64,000 nucleotides of DNA, taken from Bernardetia sp. Lineage in GTDB: Bacteria > Bacteroidota > Bacteroidia > Cytophagales > Bernardetiaceae. Position 1 is the first letter of the stretch. Each line of letters starts with the position of its first letter. Below the pieces are notes generated by a model. That model ran no database searches, was not told the DNA's origin, and worked only from the letters and a program-made list of their open reading frames with translations. The stretch is from positions 62,001 through 126,000 of the forward strand of contig JAHDBD010000002.1 in assembly GCA_020630575.1 (NCBI GenBank). Direction: 5' to 3'. Of the stretch, positions 54,995 through 62,808 are shown one piece after another. Made by a program: the position numbers and the translations under genes.

Positions 54995-55228
54995 ATGAGT
55001 AAAAATAGTAGGATAAAACTTTTTGGAGGAGAAAAAGGTATGCAAAAGATAAAACTTACACTCTTACAAAAAAACGAGTTTAATGTTCCTTTAGATACTG
55101 CTATTTCTAATATTGATAAATTATTAAATGACGAAGAGGTTTATTTAGAATTTGAGAATTTAGAGAAAGCATTATCTTTTATTGAAAAAGCTAAAGATTT
55201 AGGAGTATCTTCTATAACTATACTTTAA
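54995..55228 (+). CDS. Small protein downstream of murG
   Basis: 77 residues, or 62 if it starts at the internal ATG at 55040. Begins 12 bp after the murG stop, so it is probably co-transcribed and translationally linked. The sequence (KIKLTLLQKNEFNVPLDTAISNIDKLLNDEEVYLEFENLEKALSFIEKAKDLG) looks like a small alpha/beta domain. No family recognised. Confidence 0.55.
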   Translation: MSKNSRIKLFGGEKGMQKIKLTLLQKNEFNVPLDTAISNIDKLLNDEEVYLEFENLEKALSFIEKAKDLGVSSITIL

Positions 55229-55434
55229 TTTTCCGAAAAGATAGTAACCTTAGGGGAAGACAAAAAAGCTACTCGTTTTTTGTAGAAAATTTATAGAAAG
55301 TAGTTGGTTTTCAATTATTCAGGCAACTCTTATTTCTATGATTAAAATAGAAGTTCAAAAGAAGATGCCTTACTTTATTTTGAAGTAGAACAATTTTTTT
55401 AAACTTTATAACAAAAAAAACACAAACTTAAAAA

Positions 55435-56163
55435 ATGAAACAAATACTAAAGGAATTTATACGAAAACTAAGAAGCATTTTATTAGGCATTTTCAATAAG
55501 GATAATCCCAATTTATCTTATATTATTACTGCTATAATAGCTTTTATTGTAGTTGTAGGTGGAATGAATGTGTTTATTGAGCTTACAGAACATATAAAGG
55601 AAGATATATTAGCTAGTTATGACACACAAATTGCTGACTACATTATATCTTTTCGTACTCCTTTTCTTACCCGTTATTTTACCTTTGTCACTCATGTAGG
55701 CGATCGTAATGGTTATTTAATTGCCCTTGCTTTGTTTGCCATAATTACTTATTTAGCTTTTAAAAGATGGCGATATGTTCTTCAAACAACAGGTGTTTTG
55801 TTGCTTTCCTCAATTTCTAATATAATGCTTAAAAGATTTATAGATAGAGCAAGACCTAGTGCAGAACATCTAGTTACAGTTACTACGCTGAGTTATCCAA
55901 GTGGACATGCAATGAGTGCAATGGCTTTTTATGGCTTCTTAATCTATTTATGCTATAAATTTCAAATGAATAAATTTTTAAAAATTGGTATCATTACATT
56001 CTTTGTTCTACTTATTTTGAGTATCGGAATTAGCCGTATTTATTTGGGGGTTCATTTCCCTACAGATATAGCAGGAGGTTTTATTGCTGGATTAATTTGG
56101 GTAATCTTTTGTATTTTTATAATCAACCTTATTGATATTTATAGAAAAAAACCTGTAGAATAA
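55435..56163 (+). CDS. PAP2-family membrane phosphatase
   Basis: 242 residues, about six membrane helices. All three PAP2 motifs are present: KRFIDRARPS, YPSGHAMSA, and SRIYLGVHFPTDIAGG with catalytic histidines. The closest functional types are undecaprenyl-pyrophosphate and phosphatidic acid phosphatases. Location two genes after murG makes recycling of the undecaprenyl carrier plausible but unproven. Confidence 0.92.
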   Translation: MKQILKEFIRKLRSILLGIFNKDNPNLSYIITAIIAFIVVVGGMNVFIELTEHIKEDILASYDTQIADYIISFRTPFLTRYFTFVTHVGDRNGYLIALALFAIITYLAFKRWRYVLQTTGVLLLSSISNIMLKRFIDRARPSAEHLVTVTTLSYPSGHAMSAMAFYGFLIYLCYKFQMNKFLKIGIITFFVLLILSIGISRIYLGVHFPTDIAGGFIAGLIWVIFCIFIINLIDIYRKKPVE

Positions 56164-56191
56164 TTTGAACTAGAGGACACAGTTGAGTATA

Positions 56192-56229
56192 AATAGTAAA
56201 GAGAAAAAATTTACTTTCTCTTTACTATT
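56192..56229. terminator. Bidirectional intrinsic terminator
   Basis: A perfect 15-bp stem, AATAGTAAAGAGAAA (56192-56206) with TTTCTCTTTACTATT (56215-56229), 8-nt loop, between the PAP2 gene and a convergent peroxiredoxin gene. Confidence 0.85.
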
Positions 56230-56251
56230 AATTATAGAAAAATGGTATTTT

Positions 56252-56710
56252 TTACTCAAATTTCTTTGTCAGATTTTCTACCACTTCTCTAATTTTGCTT
56301 TTACCAGAAGTTAAGTCACTTTGAATATCCATAATTGTTTTATCTCCAGCCAAAACAAATGTATTTCGTTTGGGAATAGAAACGATAGGAAGTAAAGAAT
56401 CATACAGTTTTGCTACTTTGCCTTTTGTGTCTGCTAAGAGTTCGAAAGGTAATTTATATTCTTCTTTAAAACGCAAATGTGTTTCAATATCATCTTTACT
56501 AATTCCGATAACTGTAACACCCAAATCTCTAAATGCCCCAAACTCATCTCTAAACGAACAAGCCTGTTCAGTACAAACACTCGTAAAATCTTTTGGGTAA
56601 AAATAAATAATACAAGGTTCGTTTCCTACCGAATCATAAAGAGTAAACTGTTCACCTGAAGTAGAATCTAAAGTAAAATTTGGTGCTTTTTCTCCGATTT
56701 TTAGTCCCAT
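56252..56710 (-). CDS. bcp: Peroxiredoxin, BCP/PrxQ type
   Basis: 152 residues. Peroxidatic C46 in YPKDFTSVCTEQ and resolving C51 five residues later, the C-x4-C spacing of the alpha-2 type of BCP/PrxQ. It reduces hydroperoxides using thioredoxin. The rest (FGAFRDLGVTVIGISKDD) is standard. Oriented away from the AhpC-type gene. Confidence 0.93.
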   Translation of the reverse strand: MGLKIGEKAPNFTLDSTSGEQFTLYDSVGNEPCIIYFYPKDFTSVCTEQACSFRDEFGAFRDLGVTVIGISKDDIETHLRFKEEYKLPFELLADTKGKVAKLYDSLLPIVSIPKRNTFVLAGDKTIMDIQSDLTSGKSKIREVVENLTKKFE

Positions 56711-57120
56711 AAGTATATTTTTTAAATTATAAATGAAATATTTAATTGCAAATAATCAAACTGGTTTGATAGTGATTAGTTTGAAAACAAGTAAATTTTA
56801 TATTTGTCTAAAAAATCAAAACTATTTTTGATATAGGAGGTTTTGATATTGAAGTTATTCAATGAATAGAAAAATTATTTTTCCATAAAGTAGGGTTTGC
56901 AAATCTTACTTGGAAAATACACAGCCTTTGTTAGTGTGTTAGTGTAGCGATACCAATAAATACACAAACTATTCTTAAACAACTTCATAGAAAATTAAGT
57001 AAGTGAGTTATTTTAGAAATCGATTTTTTTTCTTAGCTCAAAGTGCTTAATTTTGCATCTTAGTTTTCACAAAGAATAATTAATATTAATTTTCTTACCA
57101 TTTTAAACAGAATCTATACT
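56711..57120. other. Divergent promoter region of two peroxiredoxin genes
   Basis: 410 bp. TAATTTTG (57048-57055), 66 bp upstream of the AhpC-type ATG, fits a -7 element but lacks a clear TTG at the right distance. No OxyR-like operator was recognised. Confidence 0.45.
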
Positions 57121-57750
57121 ATGAATTTAGTGAATCATCCTGCGCCTCGTTTTTCTGCTCCTGCTGTAATTGAAGGCGAAGAAATCATTAACGACTTTTC
57201 ATTAGACCAATATATTGGCAAAAAAAATGTAATCCTTTTCTTTTATCCAAAAGATTTTACATTTGTTTGCCCAACTGAAATTTTAGCTTTTCAAGAAAAA
57301 TTAGCTCTTTTTGAATCTAAAGATACAGCTATTGTAGGGTGTTCTACTGATACAGAAGAAACTCACCTTGCTTGGCTTATGACTCCAAAAAATAAAGGTG
57401 GAATTGAAGGTGTAACTTTCCCAATGGTAGCTGATACAGCTAAAACAATCGCTACAAATTATGGCGTTTTGGGTGGAGACTACACATATGACGATAGAAA
57501 CAATCTTGTTTTTGAAGGCGCACCAATTTGTCTTCGTGGAACATATTTAATCAATAAAGAAGGAATTATCAAGCATATTTCTATTAATGATTTTCCTTTG
57601 GGTCGTAATATTGACGAATATATCCGTTTAGTAGATGCTCTTCGTTATGTTGAGAAACATGGTGAGGTTTGTCCTGCAAACTGGGAAGAAGGAAAAGAAG
57701 CAATGCACGAAACTAGAGAAAGTGTAGCTAATTATTTAGGTAAAAAGTAA
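57121..57750 (+). CDS. Typical 2-Cys peroxiredoxin (AhpC/TSA family)
   Basis: 209 residues. Peroxidatic C50 in YPKDFTFVCPTEILAF and resolving C184 in HGEVCPANW near the C-terminus, the arrangement of dimeric 2-Cys Prxs. No AhpF gene is adjacent, so reduction by thioredoxin is more likely. The long C-terminal arm AMHETRESVANYLGKK is common in Prx1-group members. Monocistronic with its own terminator. Confidence 0.94.
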   Translation: MNLVNHPAPRFSAPAVIEGEEIINDFSLDQYIGKKNVILFFYPKDFTFVCPTEILAFQEKLALFESKDTAIVGCSTDTEETHLAWLMTPKNKGGIEGVTFPMVADTAKTIATNYGVLGGDYTYDDRNNLVFEGAPICLRGTYLINKEGIIKHISINDFPLGRNIDEYIRLVDALRYVEKHGEVCPANWEEGKEAMHETRESVANYLGKK

Positions 57751-57774
57751 TTTTTGCTTTCTAATTGCTCAAAC

Positions 57775-57818
57775 TTAAAAAAACAGATTATCTAAAATAA
57801 AGATTATCTGTTTTTTTT
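57775..57818 (+). terminator. Intrinsic terminator of the AhpC-type gene
   Basis: AAAACAGATTATCT pairs with AGATTATCTGTTTT with one internal mismatch; an eight-T run follows. Confidence 0.75.
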
Positions 57819-57849
57819 GTTTGCACCTTTATAAAGTTTCTGTTTCATG

Positions 57850-57886
57850 AAAAAACCTTTGCCTACCCACTAAGCAAAGGTTTTAT
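57850..57886 (-). terminator. Intrinsic terminator of the small gene downstream of the sigma factor
   Basis: AAAACCTTTGC (57852-57862) pairs with GCAAAGGTTTT (57874-57884), an 11-bp perfect stem with U-run on the minus strand. Confidence 0.8.
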
Positions 57887-57916
57887 TTTATTTATATTTT
57901 ATATAAAAATGAAATG

Positions 57917-58213
57917 CTATTTTTTAGAATAGTTCAATATATTACTTATTGTCTGATTTGATGGCTTGTGTCTTGTTTGGCAATCATCCATTTGTTTTTT
58001 CAGACTTACTATTTCATAGAAAAACTGATTTAGTTTTTCATTAGATTGAAGTAACGACTCTACTTTTGAGTTTTCTAATGAGGAAGTTTCTTGATACACA
58101 TAACGCACTACCATATTTTGAAGATACTGAAAATCAGTTTCTTTATCATTTGAGGCAGTTGTTGATGTAGAATTAATTAATGAGTTAATTTTAGATAGGA
58201 TTGGATTTTTCAT
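57917..58213 (-). CDS. Small hypothetical protein downstream of ECF sigma gene
   Basis: 98 residues, no membrane helix. It ends HKPSNQTISNILNYSKK, and a helical middle contains VVRYVYQETSSLENSKVESLL. Begins 99 bp after the sigma factor stop on the same strand and shares its terminator position, so it may be in the same operon. A regulatory role with the sigma factor is inferred from position only. Confidence 0.6.
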   Translation of the reverse strand: MKNPILSKINSLINSTSTTASNDKETDFQYLQNMVVRYVYQETSSLENSKVESLLQSNEKLNQFFYEIVSLKKQMDDCQTRHKPSNQTISNILNYSKK

Positions 58214-58312
58214 ACGCTTTTTCGCTTATATAGATAGAATAACCTGTGTTTTTTTGAGTTGTTCTGATTCAAGCTCGTATTCAATCTCTTCAATCACTTA
58301 TAATCTAACAAA

Positions 58313-59035
58313 TTAATTAACTGATTTTCTCATATCATTATTGACATCATTGTTAATTCCTTCGCTTGCCTCCATAAGTTTTCTAAGATTGATAAGAGCA
58401 TAACGCATTCTTCCTAGTGCAGTATTTATACTTACATGTGTGGCATCTGCAATTTCTTGAAAACTCATATTAAAATACTGACGCATAATCAATACTTCTC
58501 TTTGAGCATCAGGCAACTGACGCACATGTCTTTTCAAATTTTCACAAATCTCTTGCTCAATGTGAGCTTCTTCAGAAGATTTTTGAGTAAATTCAATTGT
58601 ATTAAAAACTGTACTACCGTCTTCTACAGTAATGGTAGGATAACGTTTTTGCTTTCTAAAGTAATCTATTGCCAAGTTATGAGCAATACGTGAGAGCCAA
58701 GGTAAAAATTTTCCTTCCTCATTATATTTGCCCAAACGAATAGTATCTACTACCTTTATAAATGCTTCTTGCATCAAATCTTCAGCTATATAAGTATCTT
58801 TTACAATTGTGATAAGAATAGTAAAAATTCTATTTTTATGACGATTCAACAGAACAGCAAAGGCGTTATCATCGCCTGATTTGTAAAGTGTAATAAGCTG
58901 ACTATCATTAGCTTGCAATAAGTCTTCTAAAGAAAGAGAATTCTTGTTTCTCTTAGTAGTATTAAAATTAATTTGAGTCTCAGTCTTAGACTTTATAGAC
59001 TTTTTTTCTTTGCGTAAGTTACTTTTAGTTTGCAT
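58313..59035 (-). CDS. ECF-type RNA polymerase sigma factor
   Basis: 240 residues. A ~45-residue N-terminal extension rich in lysine precedes region 2 (AFAVLLNRHKNRIFTILITIVKDTYIAEDLMQEAFIKVVD ... FLPWLSRIAHNLAIDYFRKQKR). Region 4 shows RQLPDAQREVLIMRQYFNMSFQEIADATHVSINTALGRMRYALINLRKL. No anti-sigma factor with a membrane helix is next to it. Conserved sigma factors of this type in Cytophagales appear to be general rather than stress-specific; the regulon is unknown. Confidence 0.92.
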   Translation of the reverse strand: MQTKSNLRKEKKSIKSKTETQINFNTTKRNKNSLSLEDLLQANDSQLITLYKSGDDNAFAVLLNRHKNRIFTILITIVKDTYIAEDLMQEAFIKVVDTIRLGKYNEEGKFLPWLSRIAHNLAIDYFRKQKRYPTITVEDGSTVFNTIEFTQKSSEEAHIEQEICENLKRHVRQLPDAQREVLIMRQYFNMSFQEIADATHVSINTALGRMRYALINLRKLMEASEGINNDVNNDMRKSVN

Positions 59036-59371
59036 CTTCTTAACGTGGCTTAGTAGTGGGTATTGCTTTAAAAAGAAGTACGAAGTGTACTGTGTCTGTA
59101 ATAATTGATTGATATATACAAATATAACAACGTTTTATTAAAAATGAAAGTTACATAGAAAATTTTTATTCGTCATACAAAAACACGCCTATCATTAACA
59201 ATGCCAATTTACATAAACAATAGCTTTACATCGGCAAACAAATCAATATTTTCGACGAATGAACAAAAATCAACGATTAATTTTAATATAAATATAGATT
59301 TATAGAGCGTTATATTTGTTAAAATTAATCAAATAACACATTATAAATTACATAAGATAATTAAACAACAA
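59036..59371. other. Intergenic region between sigma factor and tadA
   Basis: 336 bp, very AT-rich, with divergent promoters presumably inside. Only a weak inverted pair, ATTCGTC / GACGAAT, about 80 bp apart, was seen. Confidence 0.4.
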
Positions 59372-59830
59372 ATGAGTAATTTTTTAACATCTTTTCCACA
59401 CGATTTTTTTATGAAAGAAGCTTTAAAAGAAGCTCAAAAAAGTTTTGAAGCTGGAGAGATTCCTGTGGGTGCTATCATTGTCCATAACCAAAAAATCATT
59501 GCTAGAGCGCATAACATGACTGAAAAACTACAAGATATAACTGCTCACGCCGAACTGATTGCTATTACTTCTGCTGCCAATACATTAAATTTTAAGTATT
59601 TAACAGGTTGTAAGCTCTATGTAACACTTGAACCTTGTGTGATGTGTGCTGGCGCATTGGCTTGGTCACAGATTTCAGAAATTTATTATGGTGCAAATGA
59701 CTTTCAACGAGGTTTTTCTATTCTTACACATTCAAATTTGTTTCCAAAAAAGATAAAAATAGAAAATGAAATTTTGGCGCAAGAATGTGAAGAGTTATTA
59801 AAAAAATTCTTTAAAAAATTGCGTAGCTAA
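59372..59830 (+). CDS. tadA: tRNA-specific adenosine(34) deaminase TadA
   Basis: 152 residues, converting adenosine to inosine at the wobble position of tRNA-Arg(ACG). Zinc motifs: H59-A-E61 and PC-x2-C with C89 and C92 (LEPCVMCAGALAWS). The N-terminal PVGAIIVHNQKII and the FDFQRG-like loop NDFQRGFSIL fit TadA rather than cytosine deaminase. The start could be the ATG at 59372 or the second in-frame ATG 13 codons later. Confidence 0.9.
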   Translation: MSNFLTSFPHDFFMKEALKEAQKSFEAGEIPVGAIIVHNQKIIARAHNMTEKLQDITAHAELIAITSAANTLNFKYLTGCKLYVTLEPCVMCAGALAWSQISEIYYGANDFQRGFSILTHSNLFPKKIKIENEILAQECEELLKKFFKKLRS

Positions 59831-60138
59831 CGATTTATTTTGAAAAATAGTGTTTTAGGAGTAATTACATTGGTTTGCAGATAAAGCGAAAAAAGTAAAA
59901 TTATGAGTTTTTCATTTTTTTTTATTTTTTTTTGTTTCCAACTTTTTGCCTAGAAAAAATCAAAAATAGGAGATAAAAAAAAGTCAATTTAAAAGCTGTA
60001 TTCTACAATTTTTAAATTAACTAAAAATTTAACATTTTTTTATTTAATGTTTTTTAACTTTTAAAAAGAGGTAAATTTTCAACATTTGTCCATTCAAATT
60101 TCCAAATAGTCGTTTTTTGAGCAGAAAATCAGAGTAAA
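59831..60138. other. Gene-free AT-rich region
   Basis: 308 bp between convergent genes with long A/T runs. No perfect-stem terminator was recognised, unlike most convergent pairs in this window. Confidence 0.5.
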
Positions 60139-61023
60139 TCATTCAAAGCCAGCTACCAAATTTGTCATTTCCAAAAAGGAAGTTGGCAATTCTTCAATAT
60201 TACTTATCAAATTGGGATGCTTGGTATTGTAAGTATGATCAGCTTCTTCTACTAAAATCAGTTTTGCATTTTGATTTTGGCTAGTGGTAGACTGACTCCA
60301 TTCAAAAATATCTTGGGCATCTTGTGGTGTCACTGACATATCTTTAACTCCGTGAAGAATAAGCTGTGGTGTATTTGCTGTATTGAGTTTTTGAGTTGCC
60401 TCCTTTACCGAATAGTTTGCAGGATTTTTCTTAAAATCTTCGTGGAAAGATTCAAATAAGGGCATTTTCTGATTTGTACGTCCATTTTCGATAATTACTA
60501 CTCCGTTTTTATGCCATTCTTTTTTATTTTTTTCATTAAAATAACGCTCTTCCAAATTACTAACTGCTGAAAGTGTAATTACTTTTTTGATTCGTCTGTC
60601 TTTAGAAGCATAAATAATAGCCGTACTTCCTCCTCTACTATGCCCAACAAGGCGAATATCTTCTATATTTCTTTTTGGTAAGTCTGACTTTTTATTAAAA
60701 ATGAAATTGATTGCTGTTGCTGTATCAGAAAGTTCTTTTGTAATTGTATTTTGTCCAAAGGCTTCCAAATCTTCAAAATCAAGAGGATTTTCGGTTGTCG
60801 TTCCATTATGAGAGAAATTGACTTTAAAAACTAAAAACCCTTTTTGTGTCCAAATTTGAGCCATTTGATTGAAAGCTCCCCAATCTTTAAAGCCTTTAAA
60901 ACCGTGTAGAAAAACAATAATAGGGGTTTGAGAATTTGTTCTTTGTTCTGGAAGATGATAATCTATAAGAATAGATTTTGCTGGTGCAAGTGGATTAGGT
61001 AGTTTTATTTCTATTTTTTTCAT
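60139..61023 (-). CDS. Alpha/beta hydrolase (dienelactone hydrolase-like)
   Basis: 294 residues. Oxyanion loop FLHGFKGFKDWG (38-49), nucleophile S129 in LVGHSRGGSTA, acid in LILHGVKDMSVTPQDA and histidine in EEADHTYNT. No signal peptide, so probably cytoplasmic. It starts 40 bp after the stop of the unknown gene upstream on the same strand, suggesting an operon. Substrate unknown. Confidence 0.87.
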   Translation of the reverse strand: MKKIEIKLPNPLAPAKSILIDYHLPEQRTNSQTPIIVFLHGFKGFKDWGAFNQMAQIWTQKGFLVFKVNFSHNGTTTENPLDFEDLEAFGQNTITKELSDTATAINFIFNKKSDLPKRNIEDIRLVGHSRGGSTAIIYASKDRRIKKVITLSAVSNLEERYFNEKNKKEWHKNGVVIIENGRTNQKMPLFESFHEDFKKNPANYSVKEATQKLNTANTPQLILHGVKDMSVTPQDAQDIFEWSQSTTSQNQNAKLILVEEADHTYNTKHPNLISNIEELPTSFLEMTNLVAGFE

Positions 61024-61063
61024 AGTTTAGAAATGGGAATTAGGAAATTAACTGATAATAATT

Positions 61064-62431
61064 CTACTGGTTAGTAATTTTCAACTCTTTTACAAAAGAA
61101 AAATAATCAAAGGAAAATTTTGTAAAGTCTTTATAATCAATTTTAGTTTTTTTGTCGGTAATATTGGGATACATTTCTTGCCATGTCTGTAAAATAAAAT
61201 CAATTCGTTTTATAACTAGATTCTTTTGTAAAATAATTTGATTTTCTTTTTTTTCTGAGAAAGTATGGTTTGCTCCCAATGCTTCAAAATAATCTGGACA
61301 AATAATCTGAAAATAAAGATGTAAAAACTCTTTTGTCGGACGTGGTAATCCATAATTAAATAGACAATATCCAGCAATATATTCAAAAACAAAAGGAGTA
61401 AACTCTTGCTGTTCGTTTTTATCAAACCAAGAAGCAGCCTGCAACTGTTTTTCTATTATCTCCTTTATATCTTGTCCATAAGCAGGCTTTGAAATACCAA
61501 ATGTAGCTTTAGTTTCATAAAAATTAGATGCTAATTCTTTATCAGAGAGAGCGAGTAATTTTTCAAATTCTTTTATTGCATAATCATTGCGCTGTACAGG
61601 TAATCTATTTTGGTCATAAAAAACTACTTTATGAATGTCTTCTAATATAGCTGTTATTGTTCCTTCTGGAGTCAGTAAATAATCTATTCGGTACAAGAGT
61701 GTCAATAACATATACGAAATAGCAGAAGCAAGCCGCTCGGTATTTAGTTTTTTTATTTCATCTAATGCTTCTTTTATCCATTTTTTCAAAAAATGGAGTT
61801 TTACCTGCTGCTGTTTTTCTGATAAAAACTCAATATGTTTGTCGTCAATAGATTCTAATTGATTTGTAAATTCATTTAATAATAAATCATCTTGGGCATC
61901 CGAACGGGTAGCAATTTCTCTAAGTCCATTATATAACTTACCTGCAAAGCTATCTACTGTATTAGTTGTAAAACGAATCCAAATTACGCCATCTTCATCT
62001 AACGAAAATCCACTGTACAAAAGGTTATAATTCATTTCCATTAATCGTCTTCCTAACGCAACATGCAAATCACCTTTTACCTGAACGAGTTTTACTTCTC
62101 CTACAAACTCTTCCGAATTAGCAAAACCACGAACTATTTTTGAGCCTTGTTGCAATGTAAAATCTATTTTAAAATCTGCTACATTTCCATCTTTATTAAT
62201 CTGAACTGTATCATAATTCAGATTGCTTTCGTTATCATCTAATAAGTAATTAAAAAATTCTAAATAGGCTTGCAAATAATTTTTCTCTTCGAAAAAACCT
62301 GTCGATCTTGCCCACGAATCATATTTTTCTAATGTTTTGTGGGCGTCAGAATATCTACCGAATCGTATATCAATTCCGTCATTGGTGTCTGTCTGTCCGA
62401 CAAAAGCAGTTATAATTTTTTTAAAAAGCAT
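61064..62431 (-). CDS. Unknown protein with YbjN/T3S-chaperone-like N-terminal domain
   Basis: 455 residues, no signal or membrane segment. Residues ~45-160 (LEFFNYLL ... FKIDFTLQQGSKIVRGFANSEEF ... LHVALGRRLMEMNYNLLYSGFSLDEDGVIWIRF) have the pattern of YbjN-type chaperone-like folds. The remaining ~280 residues are helical without a recognised domain. It is probably co-transcribed with the hydrolase gene downstream. The fold suggestion is by eye; the function is not known. Confidence 0.6.
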   Translation of the reverse strand: MLFKKIITAFVGQTDTNDGIDIRFGRYSDAHKTLEKYDSWARSTGFFEEKNYLQAYLEFFNYLLDDNESNLNYDTVQINKDGNVADFKIDFTLQQGSKIVRGFANSEEFVGEVKLVQVKGDLHVALGRRLMEMNYNLLYSGFSLDEDGVIWIRFTTNTVDSFAGKLYNGLREIATRSDAQDDLLLNEFTNQLESIDDKHIEFLSEKQQQVKLHFLKKWIKEALDEIKKLNTERLASAISYMLLTLLYRIDYLLTPEGTITAILEDIHKVVFYDQNRLPVQRNDYAIKEFEKLLALSDKELASNFYETKATFGISKPAYGQDIKEIIEKQLQAASWFDKNEQQEFTPFVFEYIAGYCLFNYGLPRPTKEFLHLYFQIICPDYFEALGANHTFSEKKENQIILQKNLVIKRIDFILQTWQEMYPNITDKKTKIDYKDFTKFSFDYFSFVKELKITNQ

Positions 62432-62808
62432 ATATCTTTTTTGAATTGGTAAAAATGCAAGTTTTCGAAATTATGTATTCTAACTTTATAAATCAAATTA
62501 CAACTTTATTATTATGTAGTCAATTGATTTAGAAAGTAAAACATAAGTTTTAAAATCAATTTAAGGAAAGAATCTCAAAAATAAGTGGTATTTTTTTGAA
62601 AATACTCTTTATTGTTTGTATTTTTAATAAAAAAAGAAGTCTTAGACTTTAAAGTGCTAGTAAAACCTTAACTTTGAATCTCATTTACTGATTTTATGTA
62701 AGTAACTCAAATTGTAGGTTATAACTATTTCAGTCTTCCTAGTCTGAATAAATCGGTCTTTTTTAATAGTATTCACTATAAAGACAAGCTATACTAATTA
62801 TAAAATTT
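62432..62808. other. Gene-free AT-rich region
   Basis: 377 bp between divergent genes. A degenerate TTCAGTCTTCC-TAG-TCTGAA hairpin around 62730-62750 resembles the one at 15851-15872. No promoter pair recognised. Confidence 0.4.
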
